From NCBI RefSeq assembly GCF_000312445.1, contig NZ_HE997183.1, positions 390,348 through 454,347 on the forward strand: a stretch of DNA of 64,000 nucleotides, in the 5' to 3' direction. The DNA is from Phocaeicola abscessus CCUG 55929. Its GTDB lineage: Bacteria; Bacteroidota; Bacteroidia; Bacteroidales; Bacteroidaceae. The notes beneath the pieces were generated by a model. It was not told the origin of the DNA. It made no database searches and was given only the letters and a program-made list of their open reading frames with translations. Below are positions 9,318 through 17,169 of the stretch, one piece after another. The first letter of the stretch is position 1. The number at the start of each line of letters is the position of its first letter. The position numbers were made by a program, and so were the translations under genes.

Positions 9318-9322
9318 ACAAG

Positions 9323-10642
9323 ATGCAAGAACTGCCTGTAAACGTCGGTATCCTCTCGGCCCCCGAGATTCATTTTCAACTGAACGGGCCGTATGCCTGT
9401 CACGGAAAAGACCGGGAGGCGACGGGCAAACAAAGCGTATCGCTCGAGGAAGACCGGATGCTGTGGAAAGGGAAAAAATACGAAGAGCTGCTGTTCGTTC
9501 CGAAAGACGAACAGGCCACTTTCTCCATCGAGGACGTGACCATCGGCGTACATTTCCATTGGGAGCGGAAAGAAACTCAACTGTTCGGAGGAAGTTTAAA
9601 GCTGATCATCGAAGGAGATCGAATCGTCGCCGTCAATACCTTGCCCGTAGAAACCTACCTGACCAGCGTCATCTCTTCCGAAATGAACGCAACCTCCTCC
9701 GTAGAGTTCCTGAAAGCGCATGCCATCATCTCGCGCAGCTGGCTCATCGCACAGATCGAAAAGAAGAACAAAACGGAAAAACAGGAGCTGAAAGCACTTT
9801 CCCTCCGACAGACGGACGAAACGCACATTCGGTGGTACGACCGGGAAGACCACATGCACTACGACGTCTGCGCCGACGACCATTGCCAACGCTACCAAGG
9901 CATGACCAAGGCTTCCAATCCTAATGTCGTCGAAGCGGTCCGCGCTACTCGAGGAATGGTCCTCGTGAGCGGAAACGAAATCTGCGACGCCCGCTTCAGC
10001 AAATGTTGCGGAGGTATCACGGAAGAGTTTTCCTGCGCCTGGGAAGACCGCTCGTATCCCTACCTCTCGGCCGTCTACGACGGGAAAGAACAGTGTCGCC
10101 TCCCCGATCTGACCGAGGAAAGAGAGGCAGAACGGTGGATCCGATCCTCACCCGAAGCGTTCTGCCATACGAACGACCGGAAAGTATTGAGTCAGGTACT
10201 CAATAACTACGATCAGGAAACGAACGATTTCTATCGGTGGAAAATCCGATATGCTCAAGCCGAACTCTCGACACTGATAAAAGATAAATCGGGGATTGAC
10301 TTCGGTGCAATCCTCGATCTGATCCCGACGGCACGAGGCAAATCGGGAAGACTGTGGAAACTGAAGATCGTCGGAGAGAAGAAAACGCTCGTCGTAGGCA
10401 AAGAATTGGAAATCCGCCGGATCCTCTCCCCCACTCACCTGTTCAGTTCGGCCTTCGTAGTCGAGAAAGAACAAATTACAGACGGAATACCGGAAGGATT
10501 CCTGCTGATCGGCGCGGGATGGGGACACGGCGTCGGCTTATGCCAGATCGGCGCAGCGATGATGGGCGAACAGGGCTGCACGTTCGACCGCATCTTATCG
10601 CACTATTATAAAAAGGCGGAAATAAAATGTTTATATGAATAA
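9323..10642 (+). CDS. SpoIID/LytB domain protein
   Basis: The ATG at 9323 gives 439 residues; a TTG at 9314 overlapping the upstream stop would add three. The SpoIID segment runs from NTLPVETYLTSVISSEMN through SSVEFLKAHAIISRSWLIA to the C-terminal GAGWGHGVGLCQIGA and ILSHYYKKAEIK, the typical end of the family. In sporulating Firmicutes SpoIID is a lytic transglycosylase acting on denuded glycan. In Bacteroidota the domain occurs without sporulation, presumably acting on peptidoglycan or a related glycan. Unusually, no signal peptide is visible at the N-terminus (MQELPVNVGILSAPEIHF). Start/stop overlap with the GT/DUF4922 gene indicates translational coupling. Confidence 0.75.
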   Translation: MQELPVNVGILSAPEIHFQLNGPYACHGKDREATGKQSVSLEEDRMLWKGKKYEELLFVPKDEQATFSIEDVTIGVHFHWERKETQLFGGSLKLIIEGDRIVAVNTLPVETYLTSVISSEMNATSSVEFLKAHAIISRSWLIAQIEKKNKTEKQELKALSLRQTDETHIRWYDREDHMHYDVCADDHCQRYQGMTKASNPNVVEAVRATRGMVLVSGNEICDARFSKCCGGITEEFSCAWEDRSYPYLSAVYDGKEQCRLPDLTEEREAERWIRSSPEAFCHTNDRKVLSQVLNNYDQETNDFYRWKIRYAQAELSTLIKDKSGIDFGAILDLIPTARGKSGRLWKLKIVGEKKTLVVGKELEIRRILSPTHLFSSAFVVEKEQITDGIPEGFLLIGAGWGHGVGLCQIGAAMMGEQGCTFDRILSHYYKKAEIKCLYE

Positions 10643-10648
10643 TACCCT

Positions 10649-10656
10649 TATATTTG
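10649..10656 (+). promoter_or_regulatory. -7 box TATATTTG of the SIMPL gene
   Basis: Perfect TAnnTTTG match 34 bp before ATG 10691, immediately after the SpoIID stop. No convincing TTTG at the usual distance upstream, so the promoter may be weak or activator-dependent. Confidence 0.5.
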
Positions 10657-10690
10657 TCACCTATAAAATCAATCATTTAATTCGCTTGTT

Positions 10691-11392
10691 ATGAAAAGTT
10701 GGAAAATCGAAGCTGCCATAATAGCAGCAGGCCTGTTGCTGATGGGACTTTTTATCAAGTCGGGACTCCATTCATTCTCAGACAAAGACCGCGCAGTCGA
10801 AGTAAAAGGACTCGCCGAGATGGATGTGCCGGCCAACAAAGTGGTATGGCCCTTGGTTTACAAAGAAGTAGGAAACGACCTCACCGTTTTGTATAACAAA
10901 ATTCGCGAGACGAATGCGACCATCGTACAATTCCTCAAAAGGAAAGGTATCGACGAAAAAGAAATCAGTATCGGAGCGCCGAGCATCGTCGACAAACAAG
11001 CCGACCGATACGATAACAGCATCGTCCAATACCGGTATAACCTGACGGAAATCATCACCGTCACCTCGGCGAAAGTAGACCTGATACGCAGCTTGATCAC
11101 CGAACAGGGAGAACTGCTGAAACAAGGCATCGCCATCGTGGCCGGCGACTGGGAACAAGGCATTACCTACGAATTCACAGAACTGAATACCGTGAAACCT
11201 TCCATGATCGAAGAGGCTACCAAAAATGCTCGACAAGCAGCGGAGAAATTCGCCAAAGATTCCGGCAGCAAATTGGGAAAGATCAAACAGGCTACGCAAG
11301 GTCAGTTCAGTATCGAAGACCGCGACCCTTATACGCCCCACATCAAGCATATCCGCGTAGTTACCACCATCGATTACTCGTTGGAGAATTAA
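10691..11392 (+). CDS. SIMPL-domain (DUF541) envelope protein
   Basis: A 233-residue protein with an N-terminal hydrophobic segment (IEAAIIAAGLLLMGLFI, about residues 6-22) that is an uncleaved anchor or signal. A SIMPL/DUF541 domain follows: the start VEVKGLAEMDVPANKVVWPL, the middle EKEISIGAP and the terminal KHIRVVTTIDYSLEN are typical. SIMPL proteins are periplasmic or outer-membrane associated, form oligomers and are linked to stress tolerance; the molecular role is unclear. The gene has its own promoter and is followed by tandem array A. Confidence 0.85.
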   Translation: MKSWKIEAAIIAAGLLLMGLFIKSGLHSFSDKDRAVEVKGLAEMDVPANKVVWPLVYKEVGNDLTVLYNKIRETNATIVQFLKRKGIDEKEISIGAPSIVDKQADRYDNSIVQYRYNLTEIITVTSAKVDLIRSLITEQGELLKQGIAIVAGDWEQGITYEFTELNTVKPSMIEEATKNARQAAEKFAKDSGSKLGKIKQATQGQFSIEDRDPYTPHIKHIRVVTTIDYSLEN

Positions 11393-11419
11393 GTCGGGAA
11401 CGAATAACAGTTTAGCCCC

Positions 11420-11730
11420 TGCCGATCCGCTCAGCGGGAGCTAAAATCCGTTTTAGGCCTTAGCGAGCCACTCGGCGGGAGATAAAATCCGTTTTAGACG
11501 CTGCCGAGCCACTCGGCGGGAGATAAAATCTGTTTTAGGCCTTAGCGAGCCGCTCGGCGGGAGATAAAATCCGTTTTAGGCCTTAGCGAGCCGCTCGGCG
11601 GGAGATAAAATCTGTTTTAGGCCTTAGCGAGCCGCTCGGCGGGAGATAAAATCCGTTTTAGGCCTTAGCAAGCCGCTCGGCGGGAGATAAAATCCGTTTT
11701 AGGCCTTAGCAAGCCGCTCGGCGGGAGGGA
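11420..11730. repeat. Tandem array A: seven 41-bp units plus a partial
   Basis: Units start at 11420, 11461, 11502, 11543, 11584, 11625 and 11666, with a partial from 11707. The unit runs from tagcgagccgctcggcggga to ttttaggcct. The units differ at a few positions (for example ccg/ctg in the palindrome and gcg/gca near the start). Each holds two small palindromes, GCCGctCGGC and TAAAAtccgTTTTA. The array fills the gap between the SIMPL gene and the convergent beta-propeller gene. There are no spacers, so it is not CRISPR. A possible role is termination, transcript ends or protein binding; none is shown. Confidence 0.95.
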
Positions 11731-11737
11731 AATGTCC

Positions 11738-13216
11738 CTACTCTTTATACGTCACGTCGATTCCTTTCGCTTCTCGCATTTCCTTTGCGACGGCATGCCG
11801 GTCGATCTTCACTTTGTCCGTGACAAATTCCGGGATGTTGTAGGAGAACAGGAGGTCGTTGTAATATTTCTTCGGATTCTTTTGCGGCAGCATGAAAGGT
11901 TTGTGCGCCTTGCCGTCCGCATCGATATACGTGAAGAAAAGACGGGTGTAAAGTCCGTCTACCCGACGGCTGCTGAAAACCAGCCAACGGCCGTTACGGC
12001 TCCAGGAATGATAACTGTCCACATCCTCGCTGTTGGCCTCGTCCAACGGGTAAGCCCGGCCGTTGGTCAAATCGATCATATATAAATCAGCCTCCTTGTG
12101 CCAGATCGAAAAATTCCCGAAATGATGACGGGTGAAAGCCAGATACTTCCCGTCCGGCGAAATACGTGGGAAGGAGACGCTCATCGAATCGCATGCCGCA
12201 TGATAAACCGTATCGATCTTCGTGCCGAACGTTCCGGAAGCAGCATCGAAATCGATCCGACAAAGATTGTAGTGCACCTCCTTGTAACGGTTCGGCATCG
12301 GAGCTACGGCGCGGGCCCTGCAAAAATAAAGACTTTTTCCGTCGGGCGAAAAGGTGGGGAATGTCTCGAAGGCATCCTTATCCATCAACAGCGGAGAAGA
12401 AATGATCTGATGCGTCCTCACGTCATAGACCACCACATCCGAAGCCGAATCGAACACCTCGATACGGTTGATGTGATTCGAAAAGAACGACTGAGCGGTC
12501 TTATTCGTCGAAAAGGCGATGTAATCGCCCTCAGGATGCCAATAAGGATATACCAAGGAAGAGATCGTCCGTTCCGTCTTGGTGTTGAGCTTTTCGATCT
12601 TGCCCCGATCGATATGAACCGTTCCGCCGTACTTGGAGCGCATGTGGAACACCATCCGATCGGGATGCTGCATCCGGAAAGCATGGCAATTCACGCAGTT
12701 GAAATCGGTCAGCTTGTTCTCGTAAATCGGACTTTGACGGTATGTTTCCACATCCCGCTGGTAAATTCCCATCTTATTCCACAGGCCATATCCGGGCGGA
12801 ATCAGCCGGTAAGCGACATACTTATCCGCTTTATCCGCCGCCACCCTCATCGTAAAAGGCTTGAAAGCACACCAGGCTCCCTCGATTTTTTTACAAACCG
12901 TCAACCGAATCGAATCGCCCTGCCGCTGCTCCAACAACTTCTTCCATTTCCTTTGGGGAATGACGAAACAATCGTCGTCGCCTTTCACGACGATACGCGT
13001 CGGCCCTCCTTCGATCCGCAGCGCCGTCTCGGAACCGCCCGCATTCAAAACCGAGAAATCGAGCGGCGCAATGTTCACGGGAATGGTTACCTCCTTGTAA
13101 TCGGGGAAGATGGAGACTTCCTCGTCCAGATTCCTCGAGATATGTATCTCATTGCTGCAAGCAGGGGGCAATGTCAGACAAACGATACCGCATAGATAAA
13201 AGATAAGTCGTTTCAT
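11738..13216 (-). CDS. TolB-like beta-propeller lipoprotein with CxxCH motif
   Basis: A 492-residue lipoprotein with lipobox LPPAC (Cys20). After an N-terminal beta region comes a heme c-type motif, CVNCH (residues 174-178), then WD40-like/PD40 propeller blades: YPYWHPEGDYIAFSTNKT, FPTFSPDGKSLYF, FPRISPDGKYLAFTRHH, YHSWSRNGRWLVFSSRR. These repeat the TolB-type S-P-D-G-K-x-L/I-x-F signature. It is probably anchored to a membrane facing the periplasm or surface. Whether heme is attached is unknown, and no second CxxCH is present. One base separates its start from the stop of the upstream membrane-protein gene, so the two form an operon and probably a functional pair. Confidence 0.75.
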   Translation of the reverse strand: MKRLIFYLCGIVCLTLPPACSNEIHISRNLDEEVSIFPDYKEVTIPVNIAPLDFSVLNAGGSETALRIEGGPTRIVVKGDDDCFVIPQRKWKKLLEQRQGDSIRLTVCKKIEGAWCAFKPFTMRVAADKADKYVAYRLIPPGYGLWNKMGIYQRDVETYRQSPIYENKLTDFNCVNCHAFRMQHPDRMVFHMRSKYGGTVHIDRGKIEKLNTKTERTISSLVYPYWHPEGDYIAFSTNKTAQSFFSNHINRIEVFDSASDVVVYDVRTHQIISSPLLMDKDAFETFPTFSPDGKSLYFCRARAVAPMPNRYKEVHYNLCRIDFDAASGTFGTKIDTVYHAACDSMSVSFPRISPDGKYLAFTRHHFGNFSIWHKEADLYMIDLTNGRAYPLDEANSEDVDSYHSWSRNGRWLVFSSRRVDGLYTRLFFTYIDADGKAHKPFMLPQKNPKKYYNDLLFSYNIPEFVTDKVKIDRHAVAKEMREAKGIDVTYKE

Positions 13217-13217
13217 A

Positions 13218-14999
13218 TTACCGTACCGGATTAAATAAGAAATAATACCAATAAGTCTTCCCGAAGCCGGCCTTCAATGCCGCCGGATTTCTTTTCGTCC
13301 GTTGAAAAGCGATGAATTGCCGTTTAAACTCGTCGTACCTCGTCAAGGTTTCTTCCGTCACACCGTGTTTCCTGCAAAAATCCATGTCATTTTCATTAAA
13401 GACGATCATCGCTTCCTGAAGAATCTGCGGAACGCTCTTCAATGCATCCGTTCCGTAGAACCGCTCTACAAACCGATTCGCGCTTTCCCGGTCTCTCGAC
13501 AAGAGCAGATGAGCTACCGCATAGTCTCTCGCGGCCATATCCTTCGGATTCGTCTCGAGGATATGCACCAAATCGGCATACACCCCATCCTGTAGGGAAA
13601 AGGCGTCCGTCGCCGGCAAATCTCTTCGTTTCATTCCCAGTTCGGGATCCTGTTCCACCGCCTCGTCGTCATAGAGGAAACGACGCATGCTCGTGGCCCA
13701 TTTTCCATATCCCCACGTCCTTTCCAATACGGAGATGTATTTCTCGGCAACCGGATAGGCTCCGTAAATCAGATTCGTCTTCACAAGCAACTTCAGCATG
13801 GCCGGACTGCCGTAGCGGACACCGATGGAAGAGTCGAAAGCCTTATCTTGCGCAGAGGCGATAATCCCCATCCGGTAATAAATATCGCTCAGCAACACGG
13901 TTAATTCAGTGACCAATTCGGTCTTTTCTCCGCCGACCAACAACGTCTGCGGGTCTCTCGGCTGGAGATCGAGCAAACGAGTCAACAATTTCCCTTCCTG
14001 CGATAAGGCTAAATTCACATAGTTCATGATCAGATAATTATTATTGCGAATCTTCTTCGACCGCAAGAGTGCATTCCACTGCTCCGTCGTCACATAATGC
14101 TGAAGTTCGACCATCGCATAAGTCTTATCTCCCGCGTCCATAGCAGCATAGCGACCGTACCCCCAACCCACACCCAAGGATAAAACGACCGTACACACCA
14201 TACGGGCGGCAGGCGTCTTTATCGAAACGTATCGAGCGAGAAAGAACAGCAGCATACAACCGACGGCAGCAAACCAGGAGCCATTTGTCGACTGTAGAGG
14301 TACGAGAATAGGTTCGTAATTAAAATCGTTCGTGTAAGCAAAACGATAGGACACGAGGCGCCCTACATGTACGAAAATCATCCCGAGTACCGCTACCGAT
14401 AAAACGGAGAACAGCTGCCAATACCCTCCCGGTGACTTCGTCAAGACATCGTAAAGCAAAAGCATGACAGCGAAGAGTAAGGCGATCGAACCGGCGAAAA
14501 GGTACAGACAAACGGTAAACAAACATCCCCAACCAATACGAAAAAGCGGGCGCATTGTAGAAGATGAAGCGGTATAAATCCAGAAGAAAAGCATGGAGAG
14601 AAAGAAAGCGAGCACCCCTTCGTAATGGTAGTAGTAATCGAGTAATCCTTTTACCTGAAACAACCACGGCACGAAACAAAGCGGAAACAAATAGACCGAA
14701 GCGTTCAACTTACGAAGAGAAAACCACAAAAGCATGGCAGACAACACACCTATTCCGGCCGTGACCACAGCCCCCAACAGTCGAATACTGAAAAACTGTA
14801 CGAGGAATTGAGCAAGGCACAGCGAAAGTCCGCCCAACGTCGTATACCTGTCACGAATAAAATCGACATCCTTCATGAATAGTTGTTGCTGTTCGCGGTA
14901 ATAAAACAGAAATTCCTGATTTGCCTGCAAGAAAAGCCAAAGCAAAAGAAAGGCGACACCCCCTACGAAAACAGGACTATATTTTTCAATTGTCTTCAT
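13218..14999 (-). CDS. DUF6057-type polytopic membrane protein
   Basis: A 593-residue protein whose N-terminal half has about ten hydrophobic segments (for example YSPVFVGGVAFLLLWLFLQ, VVTAGIGVLSAMLLWFSL, VMLLLYDVL). The C-terminal half is soluble and helical, resembling a tetratricopeptide-like domain (LLSDIYYRMGIIASAQDKAF, AVAHLLLSRDRESANRF). This matches the uncharacterised Bacteroidales DUF6057 family as I know it. Its partner is the CxxCH beta-propeller lipoprotein 1 bp downstream. The frame extends upstream to a TTG at 15047, but ATG 14999 directly precedes a good membrane signal and is preferred. Confidence 0.7.
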   Translation of the reverse strand: MKTIEKYSPVFVGGVAFLLLWLFLQANQEFLFYYREQQQLFMKDVDFIRDRYTTLGGLSLCLAQFLVQFFSIRLLGAVVTAGIGVLSAMLLWFSLRKLNASVYLFPLCFVPWLFQVKGLLDYYYHYEGVLAFFLSMLFFWIYTASSSTMRPLFRIGWGCLFTVCLYLFAGSIALLFAVMLLLYDVLTKSPGGYWQLFSVLSVAVLGMIFVHVGRLVSYRFAYTNDFNYEPILVPLQSTNGSWFAAVGCMLLFFLARYVSIKTPAARMVCTVVLSLGVGWGYGRYAAMDAGDKTYAMVELQHYVTTEQWNALLRSKKIRNNNYLIMNYVNLALSQEGKLLTRLLDLQPRDPQTLLVGGEKTELVTELTVLLSDIYYRMGIIASAQDKAFDSSIGVRYGSPAMLKLLVKTNLIYGAYPVAEKYISVLERTWGYGKWATSMRRFLYDDEAVEQDPELGMKRRDLPATDAFSLQDGVYADLVHILETNPKDMAARDYAVAHLLLSRDRESANRFVERFYGTDALKSVPQILQEAMIVFNENDMDFCRKHGVTEETLTRYDEFKRQFIAFQRTKRNPAALKAGFGKTYWYYFLFNPVR

Positions 15000-15160
15000 A
15001 TTACCACGCTGCGACGAAACCGCAAAACCATTTATAACGGGGTGCAAGTTACAAATTTTTCATAGAAATGCGGCAACGAGAGAGAAAATTAGCATAAAAA
15101 GGTATACAAACCGAAGGTCATACGCCAATCGTTCGACATCGAACAACTTTTTCGACGTAA

Positions 15161-15204
15161 GGAAAGAGGCCATCTCCATGCGATTTGCAGACGGCCTCTC
15201 CTCT
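15161..15204 (-). terminator. Probable terminator after the SusD gene
   Basis: An inverted repeat of 11 bp (agaggccatct at 15165-15175 and agacggcctct at 15189-15199, one wobble pair) with a 13-nt loop. On the minus strand it lies just past the susD-like stop and is followed by a short T-rich run. The rest of 15000-15224 shows no gene. Confidence 0.6.
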
Positions 15205-15224
15205 TTCACTTTATCCGTTGTGCA

Positions 15225-17156
15225 TCAATTACCCGGATTTTGTTCAATACCCAGCCGATTCACTTCGTCCCGGTAAATAGGTCCGAAATAACGTTTGTTA
15301 TCCCATGCCCGATTCTCCCGATAACTCAAGTCAATGACTTCGTATTTATAATCGTATTTGGTTTCATCATGCACATAAGGCAATGAAGGCGTAGCGCCGA
15401 CTTTCGGAGTAGCCTGCACGTAAATACCCATCAGCTTCTTGTTTCCGGTTTGGTCGCCGATCATCCAGCGGGTAATATCGAAGAAACGGGATTCCTCATA
15501 AGCCAACTCGGAGCGACGCTGTTGGCGAACAAACTGACGCATATTCTCCTGATCGAGACTTAAGTCCCGTTTTTTCAATGTCTGCGAAGTGGAGGGCATT
15601 CCGATACGCGAGCGAAGCGCATCCATATACTCGACAGCTTCATCCAGGTTGCCCAATTCCGTTGCGGCTTCGGCTACGATCAGATACATCTCCGCCAAAC
15701 GGATGAAAGGCAACTGACTGGTCTGGAACGTCTCTTCGGAAGCAGCCAAGGTGCAGTCGATCAACTTCTTTTCCAAATAACCGGTGAACGAACCGTTCCA
15801 ATCTTCGATAGACGATTTACGGGTATCGCAACCGTATATGCCCGTGTACGAATAACTGACGACCGGACTGGAAGTCTTTTCATTGAAAGTAACGCTGCAT
15901 TCCGTGCCGCCCGGCACTGCATAATAGCCCATTTGCAATTGTCCTAAAGGAGTAGGATCAAGTCCCCGTACATCGGTGGGGCGTTGACGTCCCCAAACTG
16001 CTCCGTCGTAACCGATAGTACCGTAAAAACGGGGTTCGCGTCCCGTATACGGATTCGATTCCACCTTATCGCCTACCTTCTGCAAGTAAGGATAGAGCGT
16101 ACCGTCTTCCATTTCGAATGAATTGGCGAGGTCGTGCGTTGGAGTAGTACCGCCCCACGCATGATAACCGTTCGGTCCGTGCACCAGACCAATTCGGTTA
16201 CGGTTATAGAGATTGCCGCCTACTTTATTGATGAACTGCTTGTAGAAAATATGCTCTTGATTGTCAGTCAGCATGATCTGATGCCAATTTTCACCTGTTT
16301 CTTCTGCGGTCAACGCAGCACATTGAATCAAAGAGAAATAGCCGCTGTTGATTACATTCTTTGCCGCAGCAACGGCTTGTTCGTACAAAGCTTTCCGGTC
16401 GCCGTTATACTGATTGCATGCCAGCGTGTTGATGGTACGGTCGGCATAAAGCGGACTCGCCACGTGCAAAAGGATACGCGCTTTCAGGGCTTCGGCCGCC
16501 CACTTTGTAGCGCGTCCGGTATGCGAACCGCTTTGCAGATCGGGTAAAAATTTCTCGGCCTCGTTCAAATCTTTCAAAATATGATTCAGCACTTCGCTGA
16601 CGTTGGCGCGCGTAAAACGTTTTTCCGCAGCGGCAGCCTGAGCAGATGCCAGATCATATTCTTCGGTTACGATAGGTACGCCGCCATAACCTCTTAAAAG
16701 TTCATGATACAGATAGCCACGAAGGAAATATGCCTCCCCTTTCATGCGGGTCAGATCGTAATTACCGTCAGCCGGTACGTTATCTATATTATTCAATACC
16801 AAATTAGCACGATAAATACCTTTATAAGTATTGCTCCAGTCGATAGGATCGACGTCGTTGTCATACCATCCCAAGTAACTGCCGGAAGTAGTAGCTTCCG
16901 ACATGGCTTTCATGCCGTAATCGTGCGTAAAATAAGCGTCATCGGTCGCTCCCGAAAGGTTGCACTCATCGGAATAGTGAGGCACGTATCCATAGATATC
17001 GTTCACAACGGTTTCAACCAAACCGGCATCGGTAAATACCACCTCGCGTATGTACTGATCATTAGGAGTCAGATCCATAAAGTCGGAGCATGCGGAGAGG
17101 GATATACCCAGCCCGACTGCTACCGATAAACCTAAATATTTAAATGTCTTTTCCAT
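15225..17156 (-). CDS. SusD/RagB-family outer-membrane lipoprotein
   Basis: A 643-residue nutrient-binding lipoprotein with lipobox LSAC (signal ending ISLSACSDFMDL). It has the SusD-like N-terminal segment (LNNIDNVPADGNYDLTRMKG, AYFLRGYLYHELLRGYGGVP) and the C-terminal RagB/SusD domain (PFIRLAEMYLIVAEAATELG, RQQRRSELAYEESRFFDITR). SusD proteins cap the SusC transporter and capture glycan or peptide ligands at the surface. The stop of the SusC gene is 13 bp upstream. The ligand cannot be inferred because no glycoside hydrolase, sulfatase or peptidase gene adjoins the pair. Confidence 0.95.
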   Translation of the reverse strand: MEKTFKYLGLSVAVGLGISLSACSDFMDLTPNDQYIREVVFTDAGLVETVVNDIYGYVPHYSDECNLSGATDDAYFTHDYGMKAMSEATTSGSYLGWYDNDVDPIDWSNTYKGIYRANLVLNNIDNVPADGNYDLTRMKGEAYFLRGYLYHELLRGYGGVPIVTEEYDLASAQAAAAEKRFTRANVSEVLNHILKDLNEAEKFLPDLQSGSHTGRATKWAAEALKARILLHVASPLYADRTINTLACNQYNGDRKALYEQAVAAAKNVINSGYFSLIQCAALTAEETGENWHQIMLTDNQEHIFYKQFINKVGGNLYNRNRIGLVHGPNGYHAWGGTTPTHDLANSFEMEDGTLYPYLQKVGDKVESNPYTGREPRFYGTIGYDGAVWGRQRPTDVRGLDPTPLGQLQMGYYAVPGGTECSVTFNEKTSSPVVSYSYTGIYGCDTRKSSIEDWNGSFTGYLEKKLIDCTLAASEETFQTSQLPFIRLAEMYLIVAEAATELGNLDEAVEYMDALRSRIGMPSTSQTLKKRDLSLDQENMRQFVRQQRRSELAYEESRFFDITRWMIGDQTGNKKLMGIYVQATPKVGATPSLPYVHDETKYDYKYEVIDLSYRENRAWDNKRYFGPIYRDEVNRLGIEQNPGN

Positions 17157-17169
17157 ATACTAATCGGAT

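Noticed and set aside
11420..11730. CRISPR array
   Set aside because: Units are contiguous with no unique spacers and no cas genes nearby; the same holds for 46586-46954.
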